In this document: in pieces, positions 17,030 to 26,357 of the stretch
Layout of the letters: every line of letters starts with the position of its first letter
How positions within the stretch are numbered: position 1 is the first letter of the stretch
Source: Reichenbachiella sp.
GTDB lineage: Bacteria > Bacteroidota > Bacteroidia > Cytophagales > Cyclobacteriaceae
Direction of reading: 5' to 3'
DNA length: 64,000 nucleotides
Assembly: GCF_033344935.1 (NCBI RefSeq)
Contig: NZ_JAWPMM010000001.1
Span: 661,001 to 725,000 of the forward strand
The notes under the pieces: model-generated
Database searches by the model: none
Seen by the model: only the letters and a program-made list of their open reading frames with translations
What the model was told of the DNA's origin: nothing
Made by a program: the position numbers and the translations under genes

Positions 17030-18823
17030 ATGAAATTCATACTTTTCAGCATATTCATTGCGATATGCTCGTTGACTTTTGGGCAAAATTCAAAATCATT
17101 CTATATCCATTTACAGGATAGCCAAACCAATGAACCTATTCCCTACGCCCACATATCAAGTAAAGGGGAACTAGTGGCCATTACAGATCATTTTGGAAAT
17201 GCCACGATTTCAAAAAGTTCAGACGCCACTTATCGAACAACGTGTATTGGATATAAAGCTTTGACGTTTTCTAGTGAAGCTTTTTCTCTTCATAAGAAAA
17301 CAATACTAACACTAATTCCAGATCAAAAAGTACTTAAGTCCGTCACTATCACCCCCACCACCCTTGAAGACATGATTAGAGAAGTATATGATAATATTCC
17401 TAATGCTTATATATCCAAACCTCATTTGTTGAGTGGTGAGTTGACAGAAAAATACATGGATACCCTTGGACACGCACAAATTACATCCTCAGCCCAATTA
17501 CAAGTGCAAAAGGAGTCCTATACCAGGAAGCATAGCAAAGGGGAGGTTAAAATAGATTCGCTATCTAAGACTTATAATGTGGCAAACTCGGTTTATACCC
17601 AAATCTATGCAGGTGCTCATATACCTCATCGTTTTGATTTTGTAATGAAGCGAGAAGAGTTTATTAATCCTTCTGGGTTTAATAAATATGATTATATGTA
17701 CTTGGGAGAAATCAGTCTCCAAAACCGGAAAGTAGATGTGATTGGTTTTACACCAAACTCCTCATCTCTGGTAGAAGGACAATTCAAGGGAAAGATTTAT
17801 GTAGATATGATGGAAAAGGTTTTTCTAAAAGCCGAATATCAATACACGAAGTCTGGTCTACTCGGAAACCCAGAGTCTAGGTGGCCGGACCAACGTCTTT
17901 TTATTACAGAATATAATTTAAGTGATGAGGGTTGGTATTTTGCGTATACTTGGGATGAAGCCGTATTGAAAAGTAAGAATTTTTTATTGAGTCAATATTT
18001 TAAAACTAAGTCAATTGACTTCGATACACTAGTGAACTGGAGTTATGAAGAAAAAACACATTTTCACGATGTGATAGAAAAGAAAGCTGGGGATAGCTTG
18101 ATCATATTAAATGATATGCCAGTTGTTGATTCCGTGCCACAAGTCGAATTTTCCAGAACTTCAGGCAAACTGTATAAGCTGGTATCCAAATTGGAATTGG
18201 GTTTTGGTATTCAAATTTATACTTTGATGAGCAATGAACTTCGAGCTACAACTACGCTCAATTATCAAAACGATCAATTGAATTGGGATGAGTCATTTCA
18301 TATTTCACCAATTACTATCGGTGTTTCTGGAATGATTAGATATGCTTTTATGAGCAAATGTTTTGCAACATTCACTCAAGCAGAAAACTACAATAGCTCT
18401 GTTAAGAATAAACACTGGGATTTAGGTTTATTGTATCGTTGGCAATTCAATTCCAAGAGACCAACCTATATGAATTTACATTTAGGATATGCCGAATTTG
18501 TGAGCCGTTTTGCTTTTGATAAGCAAGATGGAGTTCAGCCTTTTTTTAAACAAAAGAATATTGGAATGGTTGCTGGGATAGGTTACGAAGTACGACTTAA
18601 CCCCAGATGGAAATTAGGATGGCAATACAAATATTTTCTATCATTAGGTACTAAAGAAAAGTTCTACCTGAAGGAAAAGTATGGCATCTTCAATATTTTT
18701 AGCAAAAACCATGAATATTCTTCAGAATTGATGAATTGGTCAGTTAATGGAGAGACACAAATCGATCCTATATACATATTTGACAATCACTCCTTTGATG
18801 TTTCCCTTATCTTTTCCTTATGA
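17030..18823 (+). CDS. Exported carboxypeptidase-like regulatory domain protein
   Basis: 597 residues with a signal peptide (MKFILFSIFIAICSLTFG). Residues about 22-95 form a CarboxypepD_reg-like beta-sandwich (SFYIHLQDSQTNEPIPYAHI, DHFGNATISK, CIGYKALTFSSEAF), a module common in Bacteroidota surface and outer-membrane proteins. The long remainder is rich in Tyr, Asn and alternating strands and ends FDVSLIFSL, consistent with an outer-membrane barrel, as in DUF5686-type proteins. No plug domain is seen, so it is not a standard TonB receptor. It has no operon partner, and substrate and function are unknown. Confidence 0.78.
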   Translation: MKFILFSIFIAICSLTFGQNSKSFYIHLQDSQTNEPIPYAHISSKGELVAITDHFGNATISKSSDATYRTTCIGYKALTFSSEAFSLHKKTILTLIPDQKVLKSVTITPTTLEDMIREVYDNIPNAYISKPHLLSGELTEKYMDTLGHAQITSSAQLQVQKESYTRKHSKGEVKIDSLSKTYNVANSVYTQIYAGAHIPHRFDFVMKREEFINPSGFNKYDYMYLGEISLQNRKVDVIGFTPNSSSLVEGQFKGKIYVDMMEKVFLKAEYQYTKSGLLGNPESRWPDQRLFITEYNLSDEGWYFAYTWDEAVLKSKNFLLSQYFKTKSIDFDTLVNWSYEEKTHFHDVIEKKAGDSLIILNDMPVVDSVPQVEFSRTSGKLYKLVSKLELGFGIQIYTLMSNELRATTTLNYQNDQLNWDESFHISPITIGVSGMIRYAFMSKCFATFTQAENYNSSVKNKHWDLGLLYRWQFNSKRPTYMNLHLGYAEFVSRFAFDKQDGVQPFFKQKNIGMVAGIGYEVRLNPRWKLGWQYKYFLSLGTKEKFYLKEKYGIFNIFSKNHEYSSELMNWSVNGETQIDPIYIFDNHSFDVSLIFSL

Positions 18824-18836
18824 GAAGGATTAATCC

Positions 18837-20768
18837 CTAATAATCAAACCTTCTGGTCAGATCATTGAGGCTTTTCTTGGATCCTACAAAAGTCACCAAA
18901 TCTTTGAGACGAAGTCTGGTATATCCATGTGAGATGATCATTTGACCTCCGCGTTTGATGGATAGAATGATAACATCTGCTGGCAGGCGCAAATCTCTCA
19001 AAGGCACACCATGCAAATTCGGATTCATTACTTCTAGATCTCTGGAATCTTGTCCGGGCTCCATACCAAGCAAGAGTGAAGTAGCTTGAGGCGACCTTAC
19101 ATAATGATCCATCAGACTAACCATGGCCATAGAAGGGTCGACAATTCTTACCCCTAGGTTTAAAAACTTATCATAATACAATCGATCTGTTAGCCGAACG
19201 ATGATATCGGGCGTACCAAAGTGGTGATAAGCCAGTTCACAAACTTCAAGGTTTTCACGGTCGGCCAGCATACAAACAATTGCTTCAGTTTTTGCTGCAC
19301 CCATGTCTTTAATTTGCTGAAGGTTGATTTTGTCCATATAATGGATTACGATCCCCTCAGGTTCATCTATGCTGCCTTTCTTCATCAGTGTCACAATCTG
19401 AACCTGCCAATTGTTCGTCATCAGTTGTTTGGCTAATGCTACAGACTGACTTTCAAAACCGAAAATAATAGCGTCTCTGATCCCGTCAGTTTGAAACTTG
19501 GCTCGGGTTTTATCTTCACCCACTTTTCTTAGGGCATACTTAAACAGGGGAGGTCCTACGATTTGATTGAGTACAATGATTCCGATCATTATGGTTGCAA
19601 ATTCCGGCCCCCATTCTGGGAATTGGTTAGAAACCAGAGCGGTTAAACCAAGTGCTACCCCTGCTTGAGTGACATAAGGCATCCAGCCTACATGTACAAA
19701 CCGAATGGGATCTTTCGCAATAAACCCTCCAGCATAAGATCCGCCTATGATGGTTATCAAACGAATGCAGAAAAAGAATAATGCAATCGGCCAAATACTA
19801 AAAAGAATGTGAATATCTAAGGAAGCACCCGTCAACGTGAAAAAGGCCGCATAAATCATAGGCCCTGTTTTTTCCAGTATGGACAAGAACTCAGGTTTAA
19901 ATCGAGAGTAGTTAGTGATGTATAGGCTTGCAATAATACAAGTAATCAAAGGTTCAAGTCTGATATGATGACCAGGGATGACATCAAGTGTGCCCAGCAG
20001 ATGATTGATAAAATAAACCCCCCACCCAAGCAAAACTATAACTACGGCCTTTGTGTCAGATTTGAGTCCAAAACCAAGAAATACATCGAGTAATCTACCC
20101 AATAAGTATCCTATCCCTGCGGAAATTAGTATTTCTAAAACCGGAAATAATACACTGATATATTTGAATTCGTTTCCGCTCACGAGCGAGATGCTCATGG
20201 CAAAGCACATGGCGAACAATACAATAACTATGAAATCTTTAAGTACGGTGACACCCATTACAGTTTGGGTGAACGGCCCTTTGGCTCTGAGTTCGTTGAT
20301 CACAGCTATGGCTGAAGCTGGTGACCTAGCTACGAATACGGTACCTGCCAATAGTGCGACGGCCAGTCTCGTGCTGAAATTCATATCGGCCATAAATGAG
20401 ATATGATCAGCTAAAAAGAAAACTGTGAGACTGCCTATACCAAATGAAAAGAAAAGCTGTCCCAGCGTATTCCATTTGATGCTATTGATTTTAGAAATCA
20501 ATTCTCTAAAGTATAATTCTGCTCCAGCAGCAAATGCGATAAAGGCTAAGGCTAATTCATTGATAAAGTTGAGTTCACCAATCGATTGAGATGGGATTAG
20601 ATCCAAAACGAAAGGGCCACACAAAATACCAGTCATTAAAAAACCGGTAATAATGGGTAGGTTAGCTTTTTGAAAAACTGACGCAATTCTATTAGCGGCA
20701 ATGGACACTACTCCAAACCCAGCAATTAGAATAACTGTAAGTTTTATACTATCAAAATTGAGATCCAT
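18837..20768 (-). CDS. CPA2-type monovalent cation:proton antiporter with TrkA-N domain
   Basis: A 643-residue protein. Residues 1 to about 405 hold some 12-13 membrane spans of the Na+/H+ exchanger fold, with GFLMTGILCGPFVLD near the start and the AGTVFVARSPASAIAVI segment typical of KefB/KefC-like transporters. Residues about 425-545 are a cytoplasmic Rossmann RCK/TrkA-N domain (AIIFGFESQSVALAKQL), and the last ~75 resemble TrkA-C. Such proteins exchange K+ or Na+ for H+ under nucleotide control. Ion specificity cannot be read here. The 3' end converges with the 17030 gene. Confidence 0.9.
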   Translation of the reverse strand: MDLNFDSIKLTVILIAGFGVVSIAANRIASVFQKANLPIITGFLMTGILCGPFVLDLIPSQSIGELNFINELALAFIAFAAGAELYFRELISKINSIKWNTLGQLFFSFGIGSLTVFFLADHISFMADMNFSTRLAVALLAGTVFVARSPASAIAVINELRAKGPFTQTVMGVTVLKDFIVIVLFAMCFAMSISLVSGNEFKYISVLFPVLEILISAGIGYLLGRLLDVFLGFGLKSDTKAVVIVLLGWGVYFINHLLGTLDVIPGHHIRLEPLITCIIASLYITNYSRFKPEFLSILEKTGPMIYAAFFTLTGASLDIHILFSIWPIALFFFCIRLITIIGGSYAGGFIAKDPIRFVHVGWMPYVTQAGVALGLTALVSNQFPEWGPEFATIMIGIIVLNQIVGPPLFKYALRKVGEDKTRAKFQTDGIRDAIIFGFESQSVALAKQLMTNNWQVQIVTLMKKGSIDEPEGIVIHYMDKINLQQIKDMGAAKTEAIVCMLADRENLEVCELAYHHFGTPDIIVRLTDRLYYDKFLNLGVRIVDPSMAMVSLMDHYVRSPQATSLLLGMEPGQDSRDLEVMNPNLHGVPLRDLRLPADVIILSIKRGGQMIISHGYTRLRLKDLVTFVGSKKSLNDLTRRFDY

Positions 20769-20862
20769 CTACAAGCGCATAATTTGGATTAAATTCTAAA
20801 ATAGTCAATATCTTTAAAAGGGTTCCAATTATGGACTGCTTTTACGGGCTAAAATTTTATAT

Positions 20863-21771
20863 ATGAATATTCTTATCACAGGAGGTACAGGTTTGTTAGG
20901 AGGAAGGCTAGTAGACTATTTTTCAAGTCTTGGAATGTTCCCGCGATTGTTGAGCAGGAAGGAAGATTTGAACGCAGAGATTTCACGTTTCGAATGGAAC
21001 ATTCGTGAGAGTAAAATTGACCCTAGCGCCTTAGAAGGTGTTGATGTATTGATTCATTTGGCTGGTGCTAATGTGGGTGAGGGTAGATGGACAGCCAACC
21101 GCAAAAAGGAAATTATAGATAGTAGAATAGATTCAACACAACTGCTTTATGAGGCAGTTGCTGGAATGCAAAACAAGCCCAAAACACTAATTTGTGCTTC
21201 AGCTACCGGTTACTATGGCCTTCAAGAATTTGATCACGAATCTCAGGAGGATGAAAATGCGGGTGGTGATTTTCTAGCACAAGTATGTGAAAAATGGGAA
21301 TCAGAGGCCGATCGATTTCAGGATTTGGGATTAAGAGTTGTCAAGTTGAGAACCGGAGTCGTTTTTGACGAATCTGGAGGGGCACTTCAAAAAATGACGC
21401 TACCTATTCGTTGGTTTGCAGGAGCTCCATTGGGTTCAGGTAAGCAAATAATTCCCTGGATTCATTGGAAAGATTGGTGTGGAGCTGTTGGACATTTGGT
21501 TAATGAAAATGAACTATCAGGCGCTTACAATCTGGTGGCTCCAGAACCTGTAACTAATGCAACATTGACTCGTTTGATTGCAAGGGTTATTGGAAGGCCA
21601 TTGTTTTTGCCCAATGTGCCGGCGTTTGTTCTGAAGTTGATGCTAGGAGAGATGTCATCTATTGTATTGAGGGGACATAAAGTATCTAGCCAGAAACTTG
21701 AGGCATCTGGATTTAAATTTCAGTACACTTCGGCAGAACAAGCCCTTTCTGAATTATTAGGTCGAGATTGA
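20863..21771 (+). CDS. TIGR01777-family NAD(P)-dependent epimerase-like protein
   Basis: A 302-residue extended short-chain dehydrogenase fold. The nucleotide-binding glycine motif opens the protein (ITGGTGLLGGRL, residues 5-16). The family's VLIHLAGANVGEGRW follows, then the ASATGYYG active-site segment (YxxxK-like position replaced, as is usual in this family) and the C-terminal DUF1731 domain (PNVPAFVLKLMLGEMSSIVLRG). E. coli YfcH and SulA-type proteins belong here, and their reaction is unknown. It lies 78 bp upstream of the LOG gene and divergently from the antiporter. Confidence 0.9.
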   Translation: MNILITGGTGLLGGRLVDYFSSLGMFPRLLSRKEDLNAEISRFEWNIRESKIDPSALEGVDVLIHLAGANVGEGRWTANRKKEIIDSRIDSTQLLYEAVAGMQNKPKTLICASATGYYGLQEFDHESQEDENAGGDFLAQVCEKWESEADRFQDLGLRVVKLRTGVVFDESGGALQKMTLPIRWFAGAPLGSGKQIIPWIHWKDWCGAVGHLVNENELSGAYNLVAPEPVTNATLTRLIARVIGRPLFLPNVPAFVLKLMLGEMSSIVLRGHKVSSQKLEASGFKFQYTSAEQALSELLGRD

Positions 21772-21798
21772 GGCTTTAGCCAATAATCTCTAACTTTG
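21768..21798 (+). promoter_or_regulatory. Candidate promoter for the LOG-family gene and uvrA
   Basis: TTG at 21768-21770 (overlapping the 3' end of the epimerase gene) is followed after 20 bp by TAACTTTG at 21791-21798. This is a full match to the Bacteroidota TTG-N(17-23)-TAnnTTTG consensus. The start codon lies 52 bp downstream. Confidence 0.5.
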
Positions 21799-21849
21799 CC
21801 GGCTTGGCATTTTTTTAGTCAAAGAATTTAACAACCTACATATAACAAC

Positions 21850-22575
21850 ATGGGAGACGGAAGTAAGAAAAAAGCGCACGTTGAGAAAATAAAAAAAGCT
21901 TTTAAAGACAAAAACTGGAATGAAATTAAAAGTGCGGACTCATGGGTGATTTTCAAAGTCATGTCTGAGTTTGTGGAAGGGTTTGAAAAGTTGGCAAAGA
22001 TTGGCCCTTGCGTTTCCATCTTTGGTTCAGCTAGAACCAAACCTGATCATAAGTACTACAAAATGGCAGAGGAGATCTCAGCCAAATTAGTCCGTCATGG
22101 ATATGGGGTGATCACTGGAGGTGGGCCAGGTATCATGGAAGCCGGTAACAAAGGTGCGCATAGTGAAAAAGGAAAATCTGTGGGTTTGAATATTGACCTT
22201 CCCTTCGAGCAAAACAATAATATTTACATCGACCAGGATAAGTTGATCAACTTCGATTATTTCTTTGTAAGAAAGGTGATGTTCGTTCGATATTCGCAGG
22301 GTTTTATCGTTATGCCTGGTGGCTTTGGTACTCTAGATGAAATGTTTGAAGCTTTGACTTTGATTCAAACACTGAAAATTGAAAAATTTCCAATCGTTTT
22401 GGTGAGTAAAGCCTATTGGGGAGGGTTAGTTGATTGGTTGAAAGACGTTTTGCTCAAGGAGAAAAATATTAATGCGGATGACCTGGACCTATTCCATCTG
22501 GTAGAGACTGAGGAAGAAGCAGTGGCAGTGATCGACAACTTCTACAACCAGTACAAACTATCTCCAAATTTCTAA
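21850..22575 (+). CDS. LOG-family protein (TIGR00730, lysine decarboxylase-like fold)
   Basis: 241 residues with the two signature motifs of the LOG family: GGGPGIMEAGNKGA at about residue 95 and PGGFGTLDEMFE at about 155, which form the nucleotide and phosphate site. Characterised members are cytokinin riboside 5'-monophosphate phosphoribohydrolases, and bacterial homologues cleave AMP or other nucleotide monophosphates. The 40-residue N-terminal helical extension is typical of the longer bacterial subgroup. The uvrA gene starts 31 bp after the stop, suggesting a two-gene unit. Confidence 0.92.
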   Translation: MGDGSKKKAHVEKIKKAFKDKNWNEIKSADSWVIFKVMSEFVEGFEKLAKIGPCVSIFGSARTKPDHKYYKMAEEISAKLVRHGYGVITGGGPGIMEAGNKGAHSEKGKSVGLNIDLPFEQNNNIYIDQDKLINFDYFFVRKVMFVRYSQGFIVMPGGFGTLDEMFEALTLIQTLKIEKFPIVLVSKAYWGGLVDWLKDVLLKEKNINADDLDLFHLVETEEEAVAVIDNFYNQYKLSPNF

Positions 22576-22606
22576 TAATTGAAAACTTAATACCTGCAAA
22601 AGAATA

Positions 22607-25480
22607 ATGGCAAAAGCGGCAGAAACTGAGGATCTGGAACTAACCGTTCTGGATTCCTTGGAAGGGGAACATACGGATTACATCGAAGTGTATGGTGCGC
22701 GCGAGCACAACCTTAAGAATATCGATGTTAAGTTCAAGAGAAATCAGTTGGTGGTCATTACGGGCATCAGCGGTAGCGGCAAGTCATCCCTAGCTTTTGA
22801 CACCATCTATGCAGAAGGCCAGCGTCGCTATATGGAAAGCTTTTCTGCCTATGCGAGAAGTTTCATGGGAGACATGGAGCGTCCAGATGTAGACAAGATC
22901 AACGGGCTTTCCCCCGTAATTTCAATTGAACAAAAAACAACTAGTCGAAACCCAAGGTCTACCGTCGGGACGGTCACTGAGGTATATGATTTCATGCGAC
23001 TGCTTTTTGCGAGAGCCGGTATTGCTTATTCGTATGTGACTGGTGAGAAAATGGAGAAGCAGACCGAGGAGCAGATATTCTTCCATGTGTTGTCTTTTTT
23101 CGACAATCAAAAAATTTCTATCCTGGCTCCTCTTGTCAAAGGAAGAAAAGGCCACTACCGTGAACTATTTGTTCAAATTGCTAAAATGGGATACACTAAA
23201 GTTCGCATCGACGGAGAGCTGCAAGACTTGGTGCCAAAAATGCAAGTGGACCGATACAAGACGCACGACATCGAAGTAGTAATCGATCGTGTTCAGGTTC
23301 GGGAGAAAGACAAGATCCGAATCAACGCTTCTTTGAAGACGGCTATTCAGCAGGGCAAAGGTGTAATGATGATATTGGATGAGCAGGGAGAAATGCATCA
23401 CTTCTCCAAGCATCTGATGGATGCCAAATCTGGCTTAGCCTATGATGACCCTGCACCCAATAATTTTTCATTCAACTCTCCTTATGGCGCTTGTCAGTCT
23501 TGCAATGGCCTTGGGGTCATAGAGAAAATCGAAAAAGAAAATATCATTCCTGATGAAACACTGAGTATCAGTCGTGGAGCTATTTTGCCTTTGGGCGAAT
23601 TTAGGGACATCTGGATTTTCAAAAAGGTAGAAGCCATTTTGAAAAAGCATAAGTACAGTCTGACCACTCCAGTAAAGGATATTAAACCTGCCGTGTTGGA
23701 TGTGCTTCTTTATGGTGATGATGAGCCTGTAGCAGTTAGCTCAAAAAAATATCCTGGAACAGATTGGAATACAAAATTTGAAGGGATTGCTAATTTTTTG
23801 GAAAAACAGAAAGACAGCGGGACTGAAAAAATCCAGAAATGGATCAAAGATTTTACAACTACTTCCACCTGCCCTGAATGTGATGGCGCACGACTGAGAA
23901 AAGAGTCGCTTCACTTCAAAATAGCGGATAAGAATATCTCTGAACTAGCAAGGCTCAATATCTATGATCTGACGGAATGGTTCAAGGATGTTGAAAGTCG
24001 ATTGACTGACAGACAAAATATAATTGCCACAGAAATACTGAAGGAGATTAGAAAGCGATTAGGCTTTTTATTGGATGTAGGGTTGGACTATCTTGAGCTC
24101 AATAGACCACTGAGAACATTGTCCGGAGGAGAGGCTCAGCGAATCAGATTGGCTACGCAGATAGGCACACAGTTGGTTGGCGTACTTTATATTTTGGATG
24201 AGCCTAGTATCGGTTTGCACCAGCGAGACAATGTGAAGTTGATCAAAGCGCTGAAGGACTTGAGGGATTTGGGCAATACCGTGATTGTGGTAGAGCATGA
24301 CAAGGATATGATGCTTGATTCGGATTACATCATAGATATAGGTCCGGGCGCGGGGCGTCACGGAGGTCAGATTGTAGCCGAAGGGGCCCCGAATGAATTC
24401 ATAAAGAACCCTACGACGACTTCTGGTTATCTGAATGGCAAGTTAAGTATTGAAGTGCCAGCAAAAAGAAGAGCTGGAAATGGAGAGAAGATTGTCCTGA
24501 AAGGTGCCACCGGTCACAACCTGAAAAACGTGAATCTAACTTTGCCGTTAGGCAAAATGATTTGTGTAACGGGCGTATCTGGAAGTGGAAAATCATCTTT
24601 GATTCACGAAACTTTTGTTCCTATTCTTAATAAGAAATTTTATAGATCTCGGAAAGAGCCATTGCTCTACAAGAGCATTGATGGTGTAGATCATGTTGAT
24701 AAAATTATTGAAGTAGATCAATCGCCGATTGGTCGAACACCAAGATCGAACCCTGCCACATACACAGGGGTTTTCACAGATATTCGGGCCTTATTTTCTC
24801 AATTGCCAGAAGCAAAAATTCGAGGGTACAAGCCGGGTAGATTCTCTTTCAATGTAAAAGGCGGGCGATGCGAAACCTGTGAAGGCGCTGGGATGAAACT
24901 AGTGGAGATGGACTTCTTGCCAGATGTATATGTCCCTTGTGAAACATGTAAAGACAAGCGGTACAACCGAGAAACGCTGGAAGTTAGGTTCAAAGGAAAA
25001 TCGATTTCGGATGTGTTGGATATGACTGTAGAGCAGGCAGTAGAGTTTTTCGAGCATCAGCCAAAAATTGTTCGGAAGATTAAAACTTTGAATGACGTAG
25101 GTTTGGGCTATATCACCCTCGGACAACATGCTACTACTCTCTCTGGCGGTGAGGCACAACGGGTGAAATTAGCTACAGAACTTTCTAAGAAAGACACAGG
25201 AAAAACATTCTATGTATTGGATGAACCTACTACGGGTCTCCATTTCCAAGACATTCAGCACTTGCTCAATGTATTAAATATCCTTGTGGAAAAGGGCAAT
25301 ACAGTCATGATCATTGAACACAATTTGGATGTAATCAAAATTTCAGATCATATCATTGACTTAGGACCTGAAGGAGGAAATGGTGGTGGACAAATTATCG
25401 CGGAAGGGACACCAGAGCAGGTGGCAGCCAAAAACGCTGGCTATACCGCCAAGTTTCTTGCAGAGGAATTAGCTTCTTGA
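22607..25480 (+). CDS. uvrA: Excinuclease ABC subunit A
   Basis: A 957-residue tandem ABC ATPase that, with UvrB, finds bulky DNA lesions for nucleotide excision repair. The first Walker A is GISGSGKSSLAFDT near residue 55 and the second is GVSGSGKSSLIHE near residue 655. The signature LSGGEAQRIRLA occurs twice (the second ends VKLA). Zinc-binding CxxC pairs appear at ACQSCNGLG, TTSTCPECDGARL and GRCETCEGAGMK/CETCK. Length is standard. UvrC, the partner nuclease, is encoded separately at 41.6-43.4 kb, and uvrB is not in the window. Confidence 0.98.
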   Translation: MAKAAETEDLELTVLDSLEGEHTDYIEVYGAREHNLKNIDVKFKRNQLVVITGISGSGKSSLAFDTIYAEGQRRYMESFSAYARSFMGDMERPDVDKINGLSPVISIEQKTTSRNPRSTVGTVTEVYDFMRLLFARAGIAYSYVTGEKMEKQTEEQIFFHVLSFFDNQKISILAPLVKGRKGHYRELFVQIAKMGYTKVRIDGELQDLVPKMQVDRYKTHDIEVVIDRVQVREKDKIRINASLKTAIQQGKGVMMILDEQGEMHHFSKHLMDAKSGLAYDDPAPNNFSFNSPYGACQSCNGLGVIEKIEKENIIPDETLSISRGAILPLGEFRDIWIFKKVEAILKKHKYSLTTPVKDIKPAVLDVLLYGDDEPVAVSSKKYPGTDWNTKFEGIANFLEKQKDSGTEKIQKWIKDFTTTSTCPECDGARLRKESLHFKIADKNISELARLNIYDLTEWFKDVESRLTDRQNIIATEILKEIRKRLGFLLDVGLDYLELNRPLRTLSGGEAQRIRLATQIGTQLVGVLYILDEPSIGLHQRDNVKLIKALKDLRDLGNTVIVVEHDKDMMLDSDYIIDIGPGAGRHGGQIVAEGAPNEFIKNPTTTSGYLNGKLSIEVPAKRRAGNGEKIVLKGATGHNLKNVNLTLPLGKMICVTGVSGSGKSSLIHETFVPILNKKFYRSRKEPLLYKSIDGVDHVDKIIEVDQSPIGRTPRSNPATYTGVFTDIRALFSQLPEAKIRGYKPGRFSFNVKGGRCETCEGAGMKLVEMDFLPDVYVPCETCKDKRYNRETLEVRFKGKSISDVLDMTVEQAVEFFEHQPKIVRKIKTLNDVGLGYITLGQHATTLSGGEAQRVKLATELSKKDTGKTFYVLDEPTTGLHFQDIQHLLNVLNILVEKGNTVMIIEHNLDVIKISDHIIDLGPEGGNGGGQIIAEGTPEQVAAKNAGYTAKFLAEELAS

Positions 25481-25516
25481 AATATTTGACCTATTTTGGC
25501 GGCTTGAAAAATACCC

Positions 25517-26254
25517 ATGGAAGAAAGCAAACAGGCATCTAGGAAGAAACATACCAACGAACAACTTATCCCCTATCAGTGGTTTTGGACCAATGTGTAT
25601 GGAGAACGCATGGGATTCGTAGAATGGGCCAAGTCTCGTCCATTTACGATTATTTATCTCGTGATCGTTTGGTCTATCATTGGTGTATTGGGATTTGCCT
25701 CTACTAGAAATTGTGAAGAAACCTGGCAGATGGCTTTTGCTTGTGATAGAGCCATTTGGATGATCAAAATAGTAACAGAGCCATTAAATTATGTCATGAG
25801 CTGGTTTACCGCTCCATTTTTTCATAATGGTCTGGATCATATCCTCTTTGTTTCCATCTTTGGTTTTTTGATGCCTGTGCAGTCATTTGAGGTGCAAAAC
25901 GGCACAAAGTCAACTGTAATTATCTTCTTTGTCTCATACATTTTTGTTGGCTTGTTTTTTGGAACATTGTTCAATGTAGGCATTGCCTATTGGCCTGATA
26001 ATGAATTTTTTCAATTTGGTTTTGTTAGAAACTGGATGGGTGGCTCTGTAGGTTTTTATGCATTGATCGGCGCGCTGGCTTATACCAGTCGCAAGCAGTG
26101 GTTTTTGCTTTTGCTCATCGGTTGTTTCGAGGTGATAAACCTAACGGTGATCGGAATAGATGTGCATATTTCGTTTATTCATGTGATGTCTGCGACCAGT
26201 GGATTTCTTACTTGCTGGATCCTTAAGAAAAAGGATGTTTTAGCTGCGAATTAG
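25517..26254 (+). CDS. Rhomboid-like intramembrane protein
   Basis: A 245-residue protein with about six membrane spans after a charged 40-residue N-terminus. It aligns by eye with the rhomboid serine protease layout: HNGLDHILFVSIF at 103-115 resembles the His-rich TM2 segment, GGSVGFYALIGAL at 176-188 resembles the GxSG active-site loop with Ser177 as the candidate nucleophile, and FIHVMSATSGF at 220-230 places His222 in the last helix. The usual Asn of the oxyanion site is not obvious and the motifs are relaxed, so it may be a divergent active protease or an inactive pseudoprotease. It follows uvrA by 36 bp. Confidence 0.6.
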   Translation: MEESKQASRKKHTNEQLIPYQWFWTNVYGERMGFVEWAKSRPFTIIYLVIVWSIIGVLGFASTRNCEETWQMAFACDRAIWMIKIVTEPLNYVMSWFTAPFFHNGLDHILFVSIFGFLMPVQSFEVQNGTKSTVIIFFVSYIFVGLFFGTLFNVGIAYWPDNEFFQFGFVRNWMGGSVGFYALIGALAYTSRKQWFLLLLIGCFEVINLTVIGIDVHISFIHVMSATSGFLTCWILKKKDVLAAN

Positions 26255-26357
26255 TACCTAAATATCTGTGATTAGTACCCAAAGAAATACTTTTAATATT
26301 CTCAACTTCGCTGGATTATAATCGTAAAGATTAACCGTACTCAAACCGTAAAAAAAC

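Noticed and set aside
18823..18875. AGAAGG/CCTTCT inverted repeat between the convergent 17030 and antiporter genes as a terminator.
   Set aside because: Six base pairs with a loop of about 20 bases and no T-run. Too weak.
26250..26283. Near-identical direct repeats (ATTAGTACCTAAA and ATTAGTACCCAAA) 21 bp apart after the rhomboid-like gene.
   Set aside because: Only two copies, one spanning the stop codon. Too short and isolated to call an operator or att site.
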